Source: Candidatus Zixiibacteriota bacterium
GTDB lineage: Bacteria > Zixibacteria > MSB-5A5 > GN15 > FEB-12
Direction: 5' to 3'
NCBI GenBank assembly: GCA_028289585.1
Contig: JANQPI010000042.1
Span: 186,001 to 250,000 of the forward strand
Length of the DNA stretch: 64,000 nucleotides
The notes under the pieces are model-generated. The model made no database searches, was not told the origin of the DNA, and was given only the letters and a program-made list of their open reading frames with translations. This document shows, piece by piece, positions 53,275 through 62,502 of the stretch (the first letter of the stretch is position 1; the number at the start of each line of letters is the position of its first letter). The position numbers and the translations under genes were made by a program.

Positions 53275-53708
53275 CAGGTGGCAATTGACTGGGTCAGCTG
53301 CGCGCGTAACTCACCCGTCACCTCGATGCACTTCCCCGTCGCGGATGCGTAAATCGTACCAGCCTCGTCCTCGGCCATCGCCTCGGTGTGGTAGAGCCGC
53401 CGACGCTGACCAGTTTTGCGCCCCCGGACGGTCAATCTTGTCCCGGTGGGGATCGGACGATGGTATTTGACGGTCATTTCGGCCGTGACCGCGTAGATCT
53501 CTTCGGCCAGAAGCACTTTGACCATCACCTCATCCAGTAACGAGCCAATGATTCCGCCATGGAGAATACCGTAGTAGCCTTCGCGCTGTCCCGACGCGAC
53601 AACCGTGGTGGTCGCGAATTCGCCGTCATAGAAGAAGCGGGCCTGGAGGCCCAGCGGATTGAGATCACCACAGATGAAACAGTGATCGTACTTGATGATT
53701 TCCTGCAT
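53274..53708 (-). CDS. PaaI-like hotdog-fold thioesterase
   Basis: A 144-residue hotdog-fold protein with the central motif YYGILHGGIIGSLLDEVM and the following strand VTAEMTVKYHRPIPTGTRL, as in PaaI/YbgC-type acyl-CoA thioesterases. The N-terminus has HCFICGDLNPLGL, a short Cys motif seen in one hotdog subfamily. It probably hydrolyses an acyl- or aryl-CoA. The gene lies between the terminator at 53755-53780 and the unknown gene at 52764. Confidence 0.85.
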   Translation of the reverse strand: MQEIIKYDHCFICGDLNPLGLQARFFYDGEFATTTVVASGQREGYYGILHGGIIGSLLDEVMVKVLLAEEIYAVTAEMTVKYHRPIPTGTRLTVRGRKTGQRRRLYHTEAMAEDEAGTIYASATGKCIEVTGELRAQLTQSIAT

Positions 53709-53745
53709 GGCGACAAGCTGAGTTCAGAAGATAGCATCAACAAGC

Positions 53746-53780
53746 GAAAAGAGAACGGCCCGGCGTGTCAGCCGGGCCGT
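53746..53780 (-). terminator. Terminator of the lipoprotein gene at 53813
   Basis: On the minus strand ACGGCCCGGC and GCCGGGCCGT (53780-53771/53764-53755) form a perfect 10-bp stem with a 6-base loop, followed by TCTCTTTT. Confidence 0.85.
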
Positions 53781-53812
53781 TTGCTGTCGGCGCTGGTGGG
53801 CAGTCGAAGAGA

Positions 53813-54613
53813 TTACTGGCAGAAGACCTGCGTGTAGCTGGCCTGGTTGGTGCCGGACGTCACGGTAGCGGACATGCTGCCGTTGGTAAACGTTCCGACG
53901 ACCGTCCAGTCGCTCTGAGCCGCGGTCTGCGAACCGGACTGGATCTCGGCTTCGACAGTGACACTCGCCGAGCCGACATTCGGGCAGGAAACCCAGTTCT
54001 GACCAGACTTGCTCGCCTGGAAGCCGGTGAGCGTACCGGTGACCGAATAGTCCTCACGGATCGTGGTCGTACCGACGGTCTTCGCATTCATCGTCAGGGC
54101 AACCGTACCGGTACCGGTGGCGGTCGTCTGATCGAGATTGCTGATTGTGAAGAGGACGTTCAGGTTATGGTTTTCGAACGTCTGGGTCGTGTCGGTCGAC
54201 GTCTGCTGCGAAATGTGGCGGACGACGATTTCGTCGGCACCATTCGCCGTCTCCTGGACCACGCCGTTGGCGCGGAACTGGATCGAGTCGATGATCATGG
54301 TGCTGACACCGGCAGCGAGGTTCGAACGCCAGTAGACGGTCCAGCCGTCACCAACGATCGTGGAATCCGGAGCCTCGGCAAAGACCGGCGGCGGCGTAAC
54401 GCCACCCGTGTTATCGAAGCCGGTCGTGGCGGCGTCGAGAAGCTCATCGACAACACCGTTGACCTGATCGGTAACGAGCTGATAAGCGGTCGTCTGGTTA
54501 AACGGGGTTTCACCAGATGTGACATTGTCATCGCCACCGCAACCGACGGCGATAGTCGTGACGGCGGCCAGAGCGGCAACGGTCAGCAGGGTGAAAAGTT
54601 TGCGGGCTCGCAT
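53813..54613 (-). CDS. Lipoprotein of unknown function
   Basis: A 266-residue protein with a lipoprotein signal (lipobox AVGC, Cys about 25, then GGDD) and a Thr/Ser/Val-rich beta-strand mature part with few charges, as in many envelope beta-sandwich proteins. A pair of cysteines near the end (WVSCPN and QVFCQ) may form a disulfide. AAAGGAG lies 9 bases before the ATG. It follows argF after 54 bases and ends in a strong terminator. It was not recognised as a known family. Confidence 0.8.
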   Translation of the reverse strand: MRARKLFTLLTVAALAAVTTIAVGCGGDDNVTSGETPFNQTTAYQLVTDQVNGVVDELLDAATTGFDNTGGVTPPPVFAEAPDSTIVGDGWTVYWRSNLAAGVSTMIIDSIQFRANGVVQETANGADEIVVRHISQQTSTDTTQTFENHNLNVLFTISNLDQTTATGTGTVALTMNAKTVGTTTIREDYSVTGTLTGFQASKSGQNWVSCPNVGSASVTVEAEIQSGSQTAAQSDWTVVGTFTNGSMSATVTSGTNQASYTQVFCQ

Positions 54614-54667
54614 AGTGTGCGACTCCTTTCGTTCCCTCTTTCGGCTCGCCGTCTTTCAAGACTGCCC

Positions 54668-55576
54668 TCAGCTGTGTTCCAGCAGGAAGAGCATAATCGC
54701 CTTCTGAATGTGCAATCGGTTTTCCGCCTGATCGAAGACTACCGATTGAGGACCATCCATGACCTCGTCGGTAATCTCTTTGCCTCGTTCAGCCGGTAAA
54801 CAGTGCATCACCAGCGCCGATCGATCTGCCTCCGCCAACAGCGAGCTATTGAGTTGAAACCTTCTTAGTTTCTGTTCCTTCTCTTCGGCCAGATGCTTCT
54901 GGCCCATCGATGCCCACACATCGGTATAGACTACATCGGCACCCGCCACCGCTTCTTTAGGGTCGCTCGTGACCAGCACTTGTGAGTGTGCGGAGGCCTG
55001 GGCCGCCTTCAGCAGCGCCGGATCGGGGTGGCAGTCGTCGTCGGTCCCAATCCGCAGATCGAGCGGCAGAAGTGTCGCCAGGTTTAGCCAGGAGTTGACG
55101 ATATTGTTGCCGTCCCCGAGGTAGCAGATCGAGTAGCGATCCTGTCCCGGTTTGTGCTCTACGATCGTGAAGTAATCACCCAGAATCTGACAGGGATGAA
55201 GCAGGTCGGTAAGGCCGTTCACCACCGGCACCGAGGCATACTGCGCCAGCTCTTCGACATCTTCCTGCTCGAACGTACGAATCATGATCAGGCCGACATA
55301 GCGCGACAGCACCCGAGCGGCATCGGCAACTGATTCACGCTGACCAAGCTTGATTTCAGCATCGGTAACATAGATCGGTGCACCACCTAACTCAGAGACA
55401 CCAACCTCAAAACTGAGTCGGGTCCGCAGCGACTCTTTAGTGAAAATGAGGGCTGCCGATTTGCCTGCGAGCGGCGTTGGTTGGGTGCGACCCTGCTTCA
55501 TGTCAGCGCATTGGGAGATGACCTGCCGAATCTCGTCGGCCGTGAAATCTGTTTCGCGAACAAACGATCGAGCCAT
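54668..55576 (-). CDS. argF: Ornithine carbamoyltransferase
   Basis: A 302-residue enzyme with the carbamoyl-phosphate site SLRTRLSFE, the HPCQ motif, GDGNNIVNSWLN, DVWASMGQ and HCLPAERG, all typical of ornithine (not acetylornithine) carbamoyltransferases. It makes citrulline for arginine synthesis. Leu in place of Thr in the STRTR motif is a common variant in several phyla. No other arginine gene is in the window. GGAGGG precedes the ATG at a slightly long distance. Confidence 0.93.
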   Translation of the reverse strand: MARSFVRETDFTADEIRQVISQCADMKQGRTQPTPLAGKSAALIFTKESLRTRLSFEVGVSELGGAPIYVTDAEIKLGQRESVADAARVLSRYVGLIMIRTFEQEDVEELAQYASVPVVNGLTDLLHPCQILGDYFTIVEHKPGQDRYSICYLGDGNNIVNSWLNLATLLPLDLRIGTDDDCHPDPALLKAAQASAHSQVLVTSDPKEAVAGADVVYTDVWASMGQKHLAEEKEQKLRRFQLNSSLLAEADRSALVMHCLPAERGKEITDEVMDGPQSVVFDQAENRLHIQKAIMLFLLEHS

Positions 55577-55729
55577 ATGAACCGTGACCCTCCATTTCTG
55601 ACTTATGGTTAAGGCGAAGGTCCTCCGCCCGACCTAAGGTGTCAAGCCCTGTGGATTCGACTTATCTACTTGCCGCGGGCAACCGGAACCGGGATTATGC
55701 CGTACTGGGAACTGGGTAGGCATATTAAC

Positions 55730-56413
55730 ATGAAACGACGACTGCTCTTCGGCCTCATCCTGATCACGATCGGCGTGATCTTTCTACTCCGCGCCACCGG
55801 ACTACTTTGGTTCGACTGGGGTGATTTCTGGAGTCTCGCCATCCCGTTCTCCCTCATCGGGCTCGGCGGCTGGCTGCTCGTCCGTCACCGCCGAACGGAA
55901 TCGCGAGCTCAGATGGAAGCTGACTTTGGGCTGGGATCGGGCGGCTTCGCCGAACAGACTGACGGCACTCGTACCTACTCTTTTACATCGACGTCAGAAA
56001 CCCGAGAGACGAATGCCGAGGCGATGGCCGGTCAGCCAGGCAACAAGCTTCGCTACTCCAAGATGTTCGGTGATCTCAATATCAACTGCAAAGGCCTGGA
56101 AATCGAGGATGTCGAAATCTCCATGTTTCTGGGCGATATACGGCTGGTACTGAGTGACTGTAAACTCGCCAACGGACTCAACCGCGTCATCATCTCGGGA
56201 TTCATCGGCGACATTCTGGTCATCGTCCCCCCCGACCTCCCCGTTCAAGCGACCGGCTCGGTCTTTCTCGGTGAGGTCGAGATCCTGGGGCAGACTTCGT
56301 CGACCCTAGGGGCATCAATAGAAACCAAGACGCCGAACTATACACCGTCTGGACCGCGGGTCTATATCGCCGCCAACCACTTCATCGGCGACCTCAAGAT
56401 CATTACCGCTTAG
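55730..56413 (+). CDS. LiaF-like membrane protein with two N-terminal helices
   Basis: About 227 residues: two N-terminal membrane helices (about 5-22 and 30-49), a linker, and a C-terminal beta domain with repeated short strands (MFGDLNINCKGLEI, MFLGDIRLVLSDC, GFIGDILVIVPPDLPVQ, NHFIGDLKII). This is the pattern of the LiaF/DUF2154 cell-wall-stress family, which senses envelope stress in Firmicutes. ATG 55730 is chosen as it begins the first helix and has AGG upstream; the frame opens at 55670. Divergent from argF and convergent with hslU. Confidence 0.75.
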   Translation: MKRRLLFGLILITIGVIFLLRATGLLWFDWGDFWSLAIPFSLIGLGGWLLVRHRRTESRAQMEADFGLGSGGFAEQTDGTRTYSFTSTSETRETNAEAMAGQPGNKLRYSKMFGDLNINCKGLEIEDVEISMFLGDIRLVLSDCKLANGLNRVIISGFIGDILVIVPPDLPVQATGSVFLGEVEILGQTSSTLGASIETKTPNYTPSGPRVYIAANHFIGDLKIITA

Positions 56414-56421
56414 ACGACGAA

Positions 56422-57759
56422 TCAGAGAATGTAGCGACTGAGATCGGTATCCTCGACAATCGAGGAGAGCCGTTTGCGCACCATCGTTGCCGACACCTTG
56501 ACCTTCTTACGAGCCGGTGGTTCGAAGAGGATGTCTTCCAAGAGCGTGGTCATAACGGTGTGCAGGCGACGGGCTCCGATGTTTTCCTGGGCCGTGTTAA
56601 CCTCGGCGGCGAGACGCGCAATTTCGGCAATCGCTTTCGGATCAAACTCCAGGGTCAACCCCTCACTCTTCATTAACGCCTGATACTGCTTGATCAGTGC
56701 CGATTTCGGTTCTGTGAGAATCCGCTCAAAATCCTCGGCGGACAAGGAGTCGAGCTCAACGCGAATCGGAAAGCGTCCCTGGAGTTCTGGAATGAGATCA
56801 GAGGGTGATGTCCCGTGAAACGCCCCGGCGGCAACAAAGAGCACGTGGTCGGTCTTCACCATGCCGTACTTCGTCGACACCGTAGCCCCCTCGACAACGG
56901 GGAGAATGTCTCGCTGGACACCTTCGCGGCTCACGTCTGGTCCATGCCCGCCGTCACCACCCACGATCTTATCGATTTCGTCGATGAAAATGATTCCGGC
57001 CTCCTGCACCCGCTCGATCGCATCGCTGATCACTTCATCCATATTGACCAGCTTTTCGACTTCCTCGGCGAGCAAATGACGACGCGCGTCGGCGACCGTA
57101 ACCTTTCGACGGCGGGTCCGCTTCGGCATCATGCCGGAGAGCATCTCCTGAAAACTGGAGCCGATCTCCTCCATTCCCTGCGGCGTGAATATCTCGACGG
57201 TGGGATAATGGCTTTGCGGCAATTCGAGCTCAACCTCTCGTGCGTCGAGCTTGCCCGCAGCGAGTTTGTCGCGAAACTTGTCGCGAGTCGAGGGTGCCGG
57301 TTCCGGGTCGGGGGAAGCGTCACCAAAGCCGACGGCAGCGGTTTCCGGTCCCACAAGCAGATCGAGCAATCGCTCGGTCACCTGACGTTCGGCCTGCGCG
57401 CGCACTCGTCGACCCTGTTCCCCTTTGACCATTTGCACGGCGATATCAACGAGATCACGAACCATCGACTCAACATCCCGTCCGACATAACCAACTTCGG
57501 TGAACTTCGATGCTTCAACCTTAACAAACGGGGCGCCCGCGAGATCGGCCAGGCGCCGGGCGATTTCGGTCTTCCCCACACCGGTCGGCCCCATCAGAAT
57601 GATGTTGTTAGGCATGATCTCAGCGCGAATGTCCTCACTCGCCTGCTGCCGCCGCCACCGGTTACGTAGCGCGATCGCCACGGCTCGTTTCGCATCGGCC
57701 TGGCCAACGATGTACTTATCTAAGTGGGCGACAATGTCGCGCGGAGTCGGTGTGGTCAT
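56422..57759 (-). CDS. hslU: HslU, ATPase subunit of the HslUV protease
   Basis: A 445-residue AAA+ unfoldase with Walker [15 protein letters not shown] near 57, an I-domain (about 110-240), Walker [11 protein letters not shown] and the C-terminal DLSRYIL tail that inserts into HslV. It overlaps hslV as ATGA. It forms a hexamer that feeds substrate to HslV. Length and motifs are normal. Confidence 0.97.
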   Translation of the reverse strand: MTTPTPRDIVAHLDKYIVGQADAKRAVAIALRNRWRRQQASEDIRAEIMPNNIILMGPTGVGKTEIARRLADLAGAPFVKVEASKFTEVGYVGRDVESMVRDLVDIAVQMVKGEQGRRVRAQAERQVTERLLDLLVGPETAAVGFGDASPDPEPAPSTRDKFRDKLAAGKLDAREVELELPQSHYPTVEIFTPQGMEEIGSSFQEMLSGMMPKRTRRRKVTVADARRHLLAEEVEKLVNMDEVISDAIERVQEAGIIFIDEIDKIVGGDGGHGPDVSREGVQRDILPVVEGATVSTKYGMVKTDHVLFVAAGAFHGTSPSDLIPELQGRFPIRVELDSLSAEDFERILTEPKSALIKQYQALMKSEGLTLEFDPKAIAEIARLAAEVNTAQENIGARRLHTVMTTLLEDILFEPPARKKVKVSATMVRKRLSSIVEDTDLSRYIL

Positions 57760-58298
57760 GAGAGGGTCTCGACGGAGATATGATGATTGGTGAAGACACA
57801 GATATCGGCGGCAATTTCGAGCGACCGCCGGGCGATCTTATCCGCTGTCGTCTTGGGTGATGCCCAAACAAGTGCACGCGCCGCCGCCAGAGCATACGGC
57901 CCACCGGAACCGATCGCCACGATCTGGTCGTCAGGCTGAACAACATCACCGTTACCGGAGATAATGAACAGCGACTCACGGTCACATACGGCGATCATCG
58001 CCTCTAGTTGCTGAAGTGATTTGTCCGTCCGCCATTCTTTGACGAGTTCTACGGAGGCCCGACGGAGATTGTTGTCATACTCCTCAAGCTTCTTTTCGAA
58101 TAAATCAAAGAGCGTCAGTGCATCGCCGGCCGTTCCGGCGTACCCGGCCAGGATCTTGCCGTCGGCCATCGCTCGGATCTTGGTCGCCGAGCCTTTGAGA
58201 ACCATATCGTCAAACGTTACCTGCCCATCACCAGCGATCGCAGCCGTACCGTTGTGAATGAGTGCCAGAATCGTTGTTCCATGGGGACGTGATGTCAC
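57756..58298 (-). CDS. hslV: HslV, peptidase subunit of the HslUV protease
   Basis: A 180-residue Ntn hydrolase. The catalytic threonine is exposed after removal of MTSRPHG, giving [20 protein letters not shown] and [13 protein letters not shown] are typical. It forms the dodecameric protease core and is encoded between xerC and hslU, with 4-base overlaps at both ends. The short propeptide ending in HG is found in many non-enteric HslV proteins. Confidence 0.97.
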   Translation of the reverse strand: MTSRPHGTTILALIHNGTAAIAGDGQVTFDDMVLKGSATKIRAMADGKILAGYAGTAGDALTLFDLFEKKLEEYDNNLRRASVELVKEWRTDKSLQQLEAMIAVCDRESLFIISGNGDVVQPDDQIVAIGSGGPYALAAARALVWASPKTTADKIARRSLEIAADICVFTNHHISVETLS

Positions 58299-59209
58299 GA
58301 TGAGTCTCCCGAGCGCGGATGCGCCTTGCGATAGGCCGCTTTCATCGTTTCGGCCGTTACGTGAGTGTACTGCTGAGTCGTAGCCAGCGACGCGTGTCCC
58401 AACAGCTCTTTGATGAGAAGTAGATCAGCGCCGTTTTCCAGTAAGTGTGTCGCGAACGAGTGGCGGAGCGTATGCGGCGTCATGTCAACACCGTGACGAC
58501 GACCAAATTCCCGCACGCGCCGGTTGATCGTCCGAACCGAAAGCGGAGCGCCATTACGACCAACGAACAGCGCATCTGACCGCAGGTGTCGTGAAGTCAG
58601 CCAGCGGCCTCGCAACGTGATGTAACCACGAAGATCGGCTGCGGTTGAATCGCCTAGCGGGACAGTCCGCTCTCGATTTCCTTTACCGATCACCGTCACG
58701 AGGCCACGGACTAGGTCGAGGTTAGGCAGTCGCAGACCGGCAAGTTCTTCCCGTCGCAGGCCGGTCGCGTAAAGAAGTGACACCATGAGGTAGTCACGCC
58801 AAAGTAAGAATTGATCAGCCGTATCATCCCCCCCGCGTTCCACGAACAACTGGGCGGCCTCGCCCTGCGGTAAGAAGTCCGGCAGGCGTCGGGACGATTT
58901 CAGAGCTGGCAGGTCGAAACAGTAGCGGTGACCGCCACGCTGCTCACCAAGCCAGGCCTGAAACCCACGGACGGCGGAGAGAAAGCGGGTCACCGAACGA
59001 TTGGAAACACCTGCCTGTTGACGCTGCCGCAGGTAGGTGCGAAGCAGGACCGGATCATTGGGGGCCAATGACGGCGTGCGTTGATACTCAGCCTCAAGAA
59101 ACGCTACCCACGGACGTAGGTCACGGCCGTACGATTCCACCGTTCGCGGAGCCAGGCGACGTCTTTCCTGGATGAAACGCAGGTACCTGGGAAGCAGTCG
59201 TGCGAGCAT
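58295..59209 (-). CDS. xerC: Tyrosine recombinase XerC
   Basis: A 304-residue tyrosine recombinase with an N-terminal SAM-like domain (about 1-90) and a catalytic domain with Arg in ATGLRREELAGL, Lys in GKGNRERTVPL, HTLRHSFATHL, LLGHASLATTQ and the nucleophile in QYTHV. It resolves chromosome dimers at dif with XerD. The topA-xerC-hslV-hslU order is conserved in many bacteria and supports XerC rather than a phage integrase. No dif site was found. Confidence 0.93.
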   Translation of the reverse strand: MLARLLPRYLRFIQERRRLAPRTVESYGRDLRPWVAFLEAEYQRTPSLAPNDPVLLRTYLRQRQQAGVSNRSVTRFLSAVRGFQAWLGEQRGGHRYCFDLPALKSSRRLPDFLPQGEAAQLFVERGGDDTADQFLLWRDYLMVSLLYATGLRREELAGLRLPNLDLVRGLVTVIGKGNRERTVPLGDSTAADLRGYITLRGRWLTSRHLRSDALFVGRNGAPLSVRTINRRVREFGRRHGVDMTPHTLRHSFATHLLENGADLLLIKELLGHASLATTQQYTHVTAETMKAAYRKAHPRSGDSS

Positions 59210-59264
59210 GGCCCGACAATAGTCGGTTTGGACTACCGGAGCAACTTTGAGGGAATACGGACGC

Positions 59265-61562
59265 TTAGACCTTTTCCAGGGCCTGTTGCAGCAACCCCTC
59301 TTCGGAGGTTTCGTGCTTGCACTCGGGGCAGCGAAGGAATTCGCCTTTCGCTTTCGACGTTTTCAGCACGACATAGGCGTGCTCGCAAACCGGACATGGG
59401 ATCGGAATGGGGCGATCCCACGACGCAAAGTCGCAGTCGGGATAATTGCTACAGCCAAAGAAGAGGCGACGTGACCGCGTCTGCTTCTCGACCAGGTCGC
59501 CACCGCAGTCCGGCTTCGGACACTTCACGCCGATCAAGAGCGGCTTGGCATTCTTGCAATCCGGATAGCCCGAGCAGGCGAGGAAGCGGCCGAATCGCCC
59601 GGTCTTGATGACCATTGGCGAACCACACTTCTCACAGCTGAAATCAGTCTTTGTTTTCGCTTCGTCTTCGGGAAGCGGCTTAGTCGACTTGCAGTCCGGG
59701 TAACCGGAACAGGCGAGAAAACGACCGTTGCGACCCATCTTAACGACCATCGGCTGACCGCACTTCTCACACGGAATGTCAGTCGTTTCCGTCATCGCCG
59801 CCTTGATCTCGGCCTCTTTTCCCTGCAATGAGGTCAAGGTCGAGTTAAGCGGCGCATACATGTCGTTGATCACGTCGACCCAGTCCTCCGAGCCCATCTC
59901 AACACCGTCGAGCTCCTGCTCCATATTGGCAGTGAAGGCAACATCGAACAGCTCAGGGAAATGCTCCGTAAGGACTTTGTTGACAGCCTCACCGAGGTCG
60001 GTCGGCTTCAAGCGACGCTGCTCGGAATCGACATACTTGCGATCCTTGATAACCGAGATAATCGACGCGTAGGTCGACGGTCGACCGATTCCGTCCTGCT
60101 CAAGACGCTTAACAAGCGATGCCTCGGAATAACGCGGCGGTGGCTTGGTAAACGACTGATTCGAGTCAAGCTTACGCAAGACAAGCGAATCCCCCGCGGA
60201 CATCTTGGGCAGCGCCTTAGCCAGCGGTGTGTCACCGTTCTCGTCGTCGTCTTTGATGTCGGCATAGACACGCAGCCAACCGTCGAATGTCACCGCTTCG
60301 GCCGTTGCACGTAACTCGTACTGTCCGGCGGTGATGGTGACTGTGGTCACGGCGTACTTCGCCGGATTCATCTGCGAAGCGACGAAACGATTCCAGATGA
60401 GCGTATAGAGCTTGAACTCCCGCGGTGCGAGGAACCGCTTCACCTTCTCCGGCGGATGATCGAGATAGGTCGGACGAATCGCTTCGTGAGCATCCTGTGA
60501 CTTTTTGGCTTTGCCGTACTGAATCGGTGACTTGGGCAGGTACTCCGGTCCATACTCGTTTCCGATATGCTTGCGCACAGCGGTCAGAGCCTCGCCCGAC
60601 ACACGCGTTGAATCCGTTCGCATGTAGGTAATGAGACCTGTCTGCCCCTCCTTACCGAGTTCGATCCCTTCGTAAAGTTTCTGAGCGAGCGACATCGTCA
60701 GTTTGGGCGAGAATCCAAAAGCCCGGGCCGCATCCTGCTGAAGTGTCGACGTGATAAACGGCGGCAACGGCTTACGCGTTCGGGACGAACCTTTGATGTC
60801 AGCGACGGTGTAATCGGCCTTCTCAAGATCAGCGCGAATCTTCTTCGCCTGCTTCTCGGAGTCGATGATGACTTTCTTTTTCAGATTGTCGGTGGGGGTA
60901 CCCACCGTGACACCATCGATTTTATGCAGATTGGCTGAGAATTTGGGACCGGTCTTTTTCGGACCGAGGTCAGCAATGATCTTCCAGTACTCTTCGGGCG
61001 TGAAGGCGCGAATCTCAGCTTCACGCTCGCACACGAGACGGAGCGCCACAGACTGCACCCGGCCAGCCGAAAGGTTGCGTGCGACCGTCTTCCACAGAAA
61101 AGGTGAGACCGAGTAGCCAACGAGCCGATCCAGAACCCGGCGCGCCTGCTGGGCGTTGACGAGGTTTTCGTTGATTTCCCGCGGGCTGGCGATTGCCGCG
61201 GTGACCGCACTCTTCGTGATTTCGTTGAAGGTTACACGGTGAACCGGCGACTTGATACCTTTTTCGCGCAACGAGTTAGCCACATGCCACGCGATCGCCT
61301 CACCCTCCCGATCCGGATCAGGTGCCAGGAAAATCGTGTCCGCCTTCTTGGCGGCCTTCCGTAACTCGTTGAGAATCTTCTCCTTACCCTTGATAACCAC
61401 ATACTGCGGTTCAAAGTCATTCTCGATATCCACACCGAGCTTAGACTTGGGCAGGTCGATGATATGGCCAACAGTCGAAACGATGTCGTAATCGTTTCCA
61501 AGAAAACGACTTAACGTCTTCGACTTAGTCGGCGACTCAACGATGACGAGGTTCTTTCCCAT
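59265..61562 (-). CDS. topA: DNA topoisomerase I
   Basis: A 765-residue type IA topoisomerase. The TOPRIM domain starts LVIVESPTKSKTLSRFLG and has PDPDREGEAIAWH; the active tyrosine is in LITYMRTDSTRVSG. The C-terminal part of about 170 residues has zinc ribbons: two nearly identical C4 fingers (CEKCGQPMVVK and CEKCGSPMVIK, each ending in SGYPDC), a third (CPKPDCGGDL to SNYPDC) and a fourth (CPVCEHAY to CPECKHE). It relaxes negative supercoils. Confidence 0.97.
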   Translation of the reverse strand: MGKNLVIVESPTKSKTLSRFLGNDYDIVSTVGHIIDLPKSKLGVDIENDFEPQYVVIKGKEKILNELRKAAKKADTIFLAPDPDREGEAIAWHVANSLREKGIKSPVHRVTFNEITKSAVTAAIASPREINENLVNAQQARRVLDRLVGYSVSPFLWKTVARNLSAGRVQSVALRLVCEREAEIRAFTPEEYWKIIADLGPKKTGPKFSANLHKIDGVTVGTPTDNLKKKVIIDSEKQAKKIRADLEKADYTVADIKGSSRTRKPLPPFITSTLQQDAARAFGFSPKLTMSLAQKLYEGIELGKEGQTGLITYMRTDSTRVSGEALTAVRKHIGNEYGPEYLPKSPIQYGKAKKSQDAHEAIRPTYLDHPPEKVKRFLAPREFKLYTLIWNRFVASQMNPAKYAVTTVTITAGQYELRATAEAVTFDGWLRVYADIKDDDENGDTPLAKALPKMSAGDSLVLRKLDSNQSFTKPPPRYSEASLVKRLEQDGIGRPSTYASIISVIKDRKYVDSEQRRLKPTDLGEAVNKVLTEHFPELFDVAFTANMEQELDGVEMGSEDWVDVINDMYAPLNSTLTSLQGKEAEIKAAMTETTDIPCEKCGQPMVVKMGRNGRFLACSGYPDCKSTKPLPEDEAKTKTDFSCEKCGSPMVIKTGRFGRFLACSGYPDCKNAKPLLIGVKCPKPDCGGDLVEKQTRSRRLFFGCSNYPDCDFASWDRPIPIPCPVCEHAYVVLKTSKAKGEFLRCPECKHETSEEGLLQQALEKV

Positions 61563-61602
61563 AGTTCCTATCCGGGAGTGAGTGGGGTGTGGCTTTGTCC
61601 CC

Positions 61603-61833
61603 TTACATCGACTCCGGTCGTTCGAACTTTACCTTTCCATCAACCAAATCCTTCAGTGCGACCATCGTGATCTTACGCCCATCGATCTCGATCGGTTCGC
61701 CGGAATCCTCCATCCGTTGGAGCAAGGCGAGTCGACGCACATTCAGATGTCGGGCGCGCTGGGATGCGATGATCACCGCCTCGTACGGATTGTTGGTAAC
61801 GGCGGCGAGGTCTTCTGAGGAGAGATGCAGCAT
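61603..61833 (-). CDS. rpoZ: RNA polymerase omega subunit
   Basis: A 76-residue protein with the omega pattern NPYEAVIIASQRARHLN near the start and ITMVALKDLVDGKVKF near the end. Small but with AAGGAGG before its ATG and located right after gmk, the usual place. It supports assembly of RNA polymerase. Confidence 0.88.
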   Translation of the reverse strand: MLHLSSEDLAAVTNNPYEAVIIASQRARHLNVRRLALLQRMEDSGEPIEIDGRKITMVALKDLVDGKVKFERPESM

Positions 61834-61872
61834 GCTGCCTCCTTGAATCGTGTGACGACGGTCTGCCCGATT

Positions 61873-62502
61873 TTAACGGGTGACAGCGTCGAGTTGTTCC
61901 GTGGTCCAGCGGTCACGTCGTCGGGGATGGGCCCGTACGATGGCGAGCACATCGGCAACCGCTTCGGGGAGGGTATCATTAATCACGACGTAGTCAAATG
62001 GATAGTCACGAAAGGCGGACATCTCTTCACGGGCCCGGGCAAAGCGAAGGGCTAACTGCTCCGCTGTTTCCGTGCCCCGTTTGGCGAGACGATCCTGTAG
62101 CGCGTCCAGCGATGGCGGCAGGATAAAGATCGCAATCGCATCCGGATACTCGGTCTTGAGCTGACGCGCGCCCTGGATATCGACATCAAGGAGCATCACC
62201 CCACCTTCACGCACGACTGCTTCGAGAGGCCCCCGCGGCGTTCCGTACTTGTACAGATGCACCTGAAAATGCTCGGCGAAAAAGTCTTGAGCGATCAGGG
62301 AGTCAAACTCGGTGGCAGGTACAAAATGGTACTCGCGTCCGTTCTTCTCCCCCTCGCGCCGCTGACGTGTAGTGTAGGATATTGAGAATGTCCACCCGGC
62401 ATCGCGGCGCTCTGCGGTCAGCAACTCCCGGCAAATCGACGTCTTGCCGCCTCCCGAAGGTGAGGACAAGATCACCAACTGGCCGGAACGGTTACTCGAC
62501 AT
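61873..62502 (-). CDS. gmk: Guanylate kinase
   Basis: About 209 residues with the P-loop LSSPSGGGKTSI, the GMP-binding region SYTTRQRREGEKNGREYHFV and a C-terminal lid helix. It phosphorylates GMP to GDP. ATG 62502 lies inside the end of yicC (11-base overlap); a GTG at 62517 is possible, and AGGAGG lies further upstream behind a small hairpin (GGAGCT-AGCTCC). Confidence 0.95.
   Translation of the reverse strand: MSSNRSGQLVILSSPSGGGKTSICRELLTAERRDAGWTFSISYTTRQRREGEKNGREYHFVPATEFDSLIAQDFFAEHFQVHLYKYGTPRGPLEAVVREGGVMLLDVDIQGARQLKTEYPDAIAIFILPPSLDALQDRLAKRGTETAEQLALRFARAREEMSAFRDYPFDYVVINDTLPEAVADVLAIVRAHPRRRDRWTTEQLDAVTR

Noticed and set aside
54668-55576. Acetylornithine or succinylornithine carbamoyltransferase, suggested by SLRTR
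   Set aside because: HCLPAERG and GDGNNIVNS match ordinary ornithine carbamoyltransferase, where SLRTR is a known variant.
58295-59209. A phage or island integrase
   Set aside because: The gene is in the conserved topA-xerC-hslV-hslU order and no attachment site or mobile genes are nearby.
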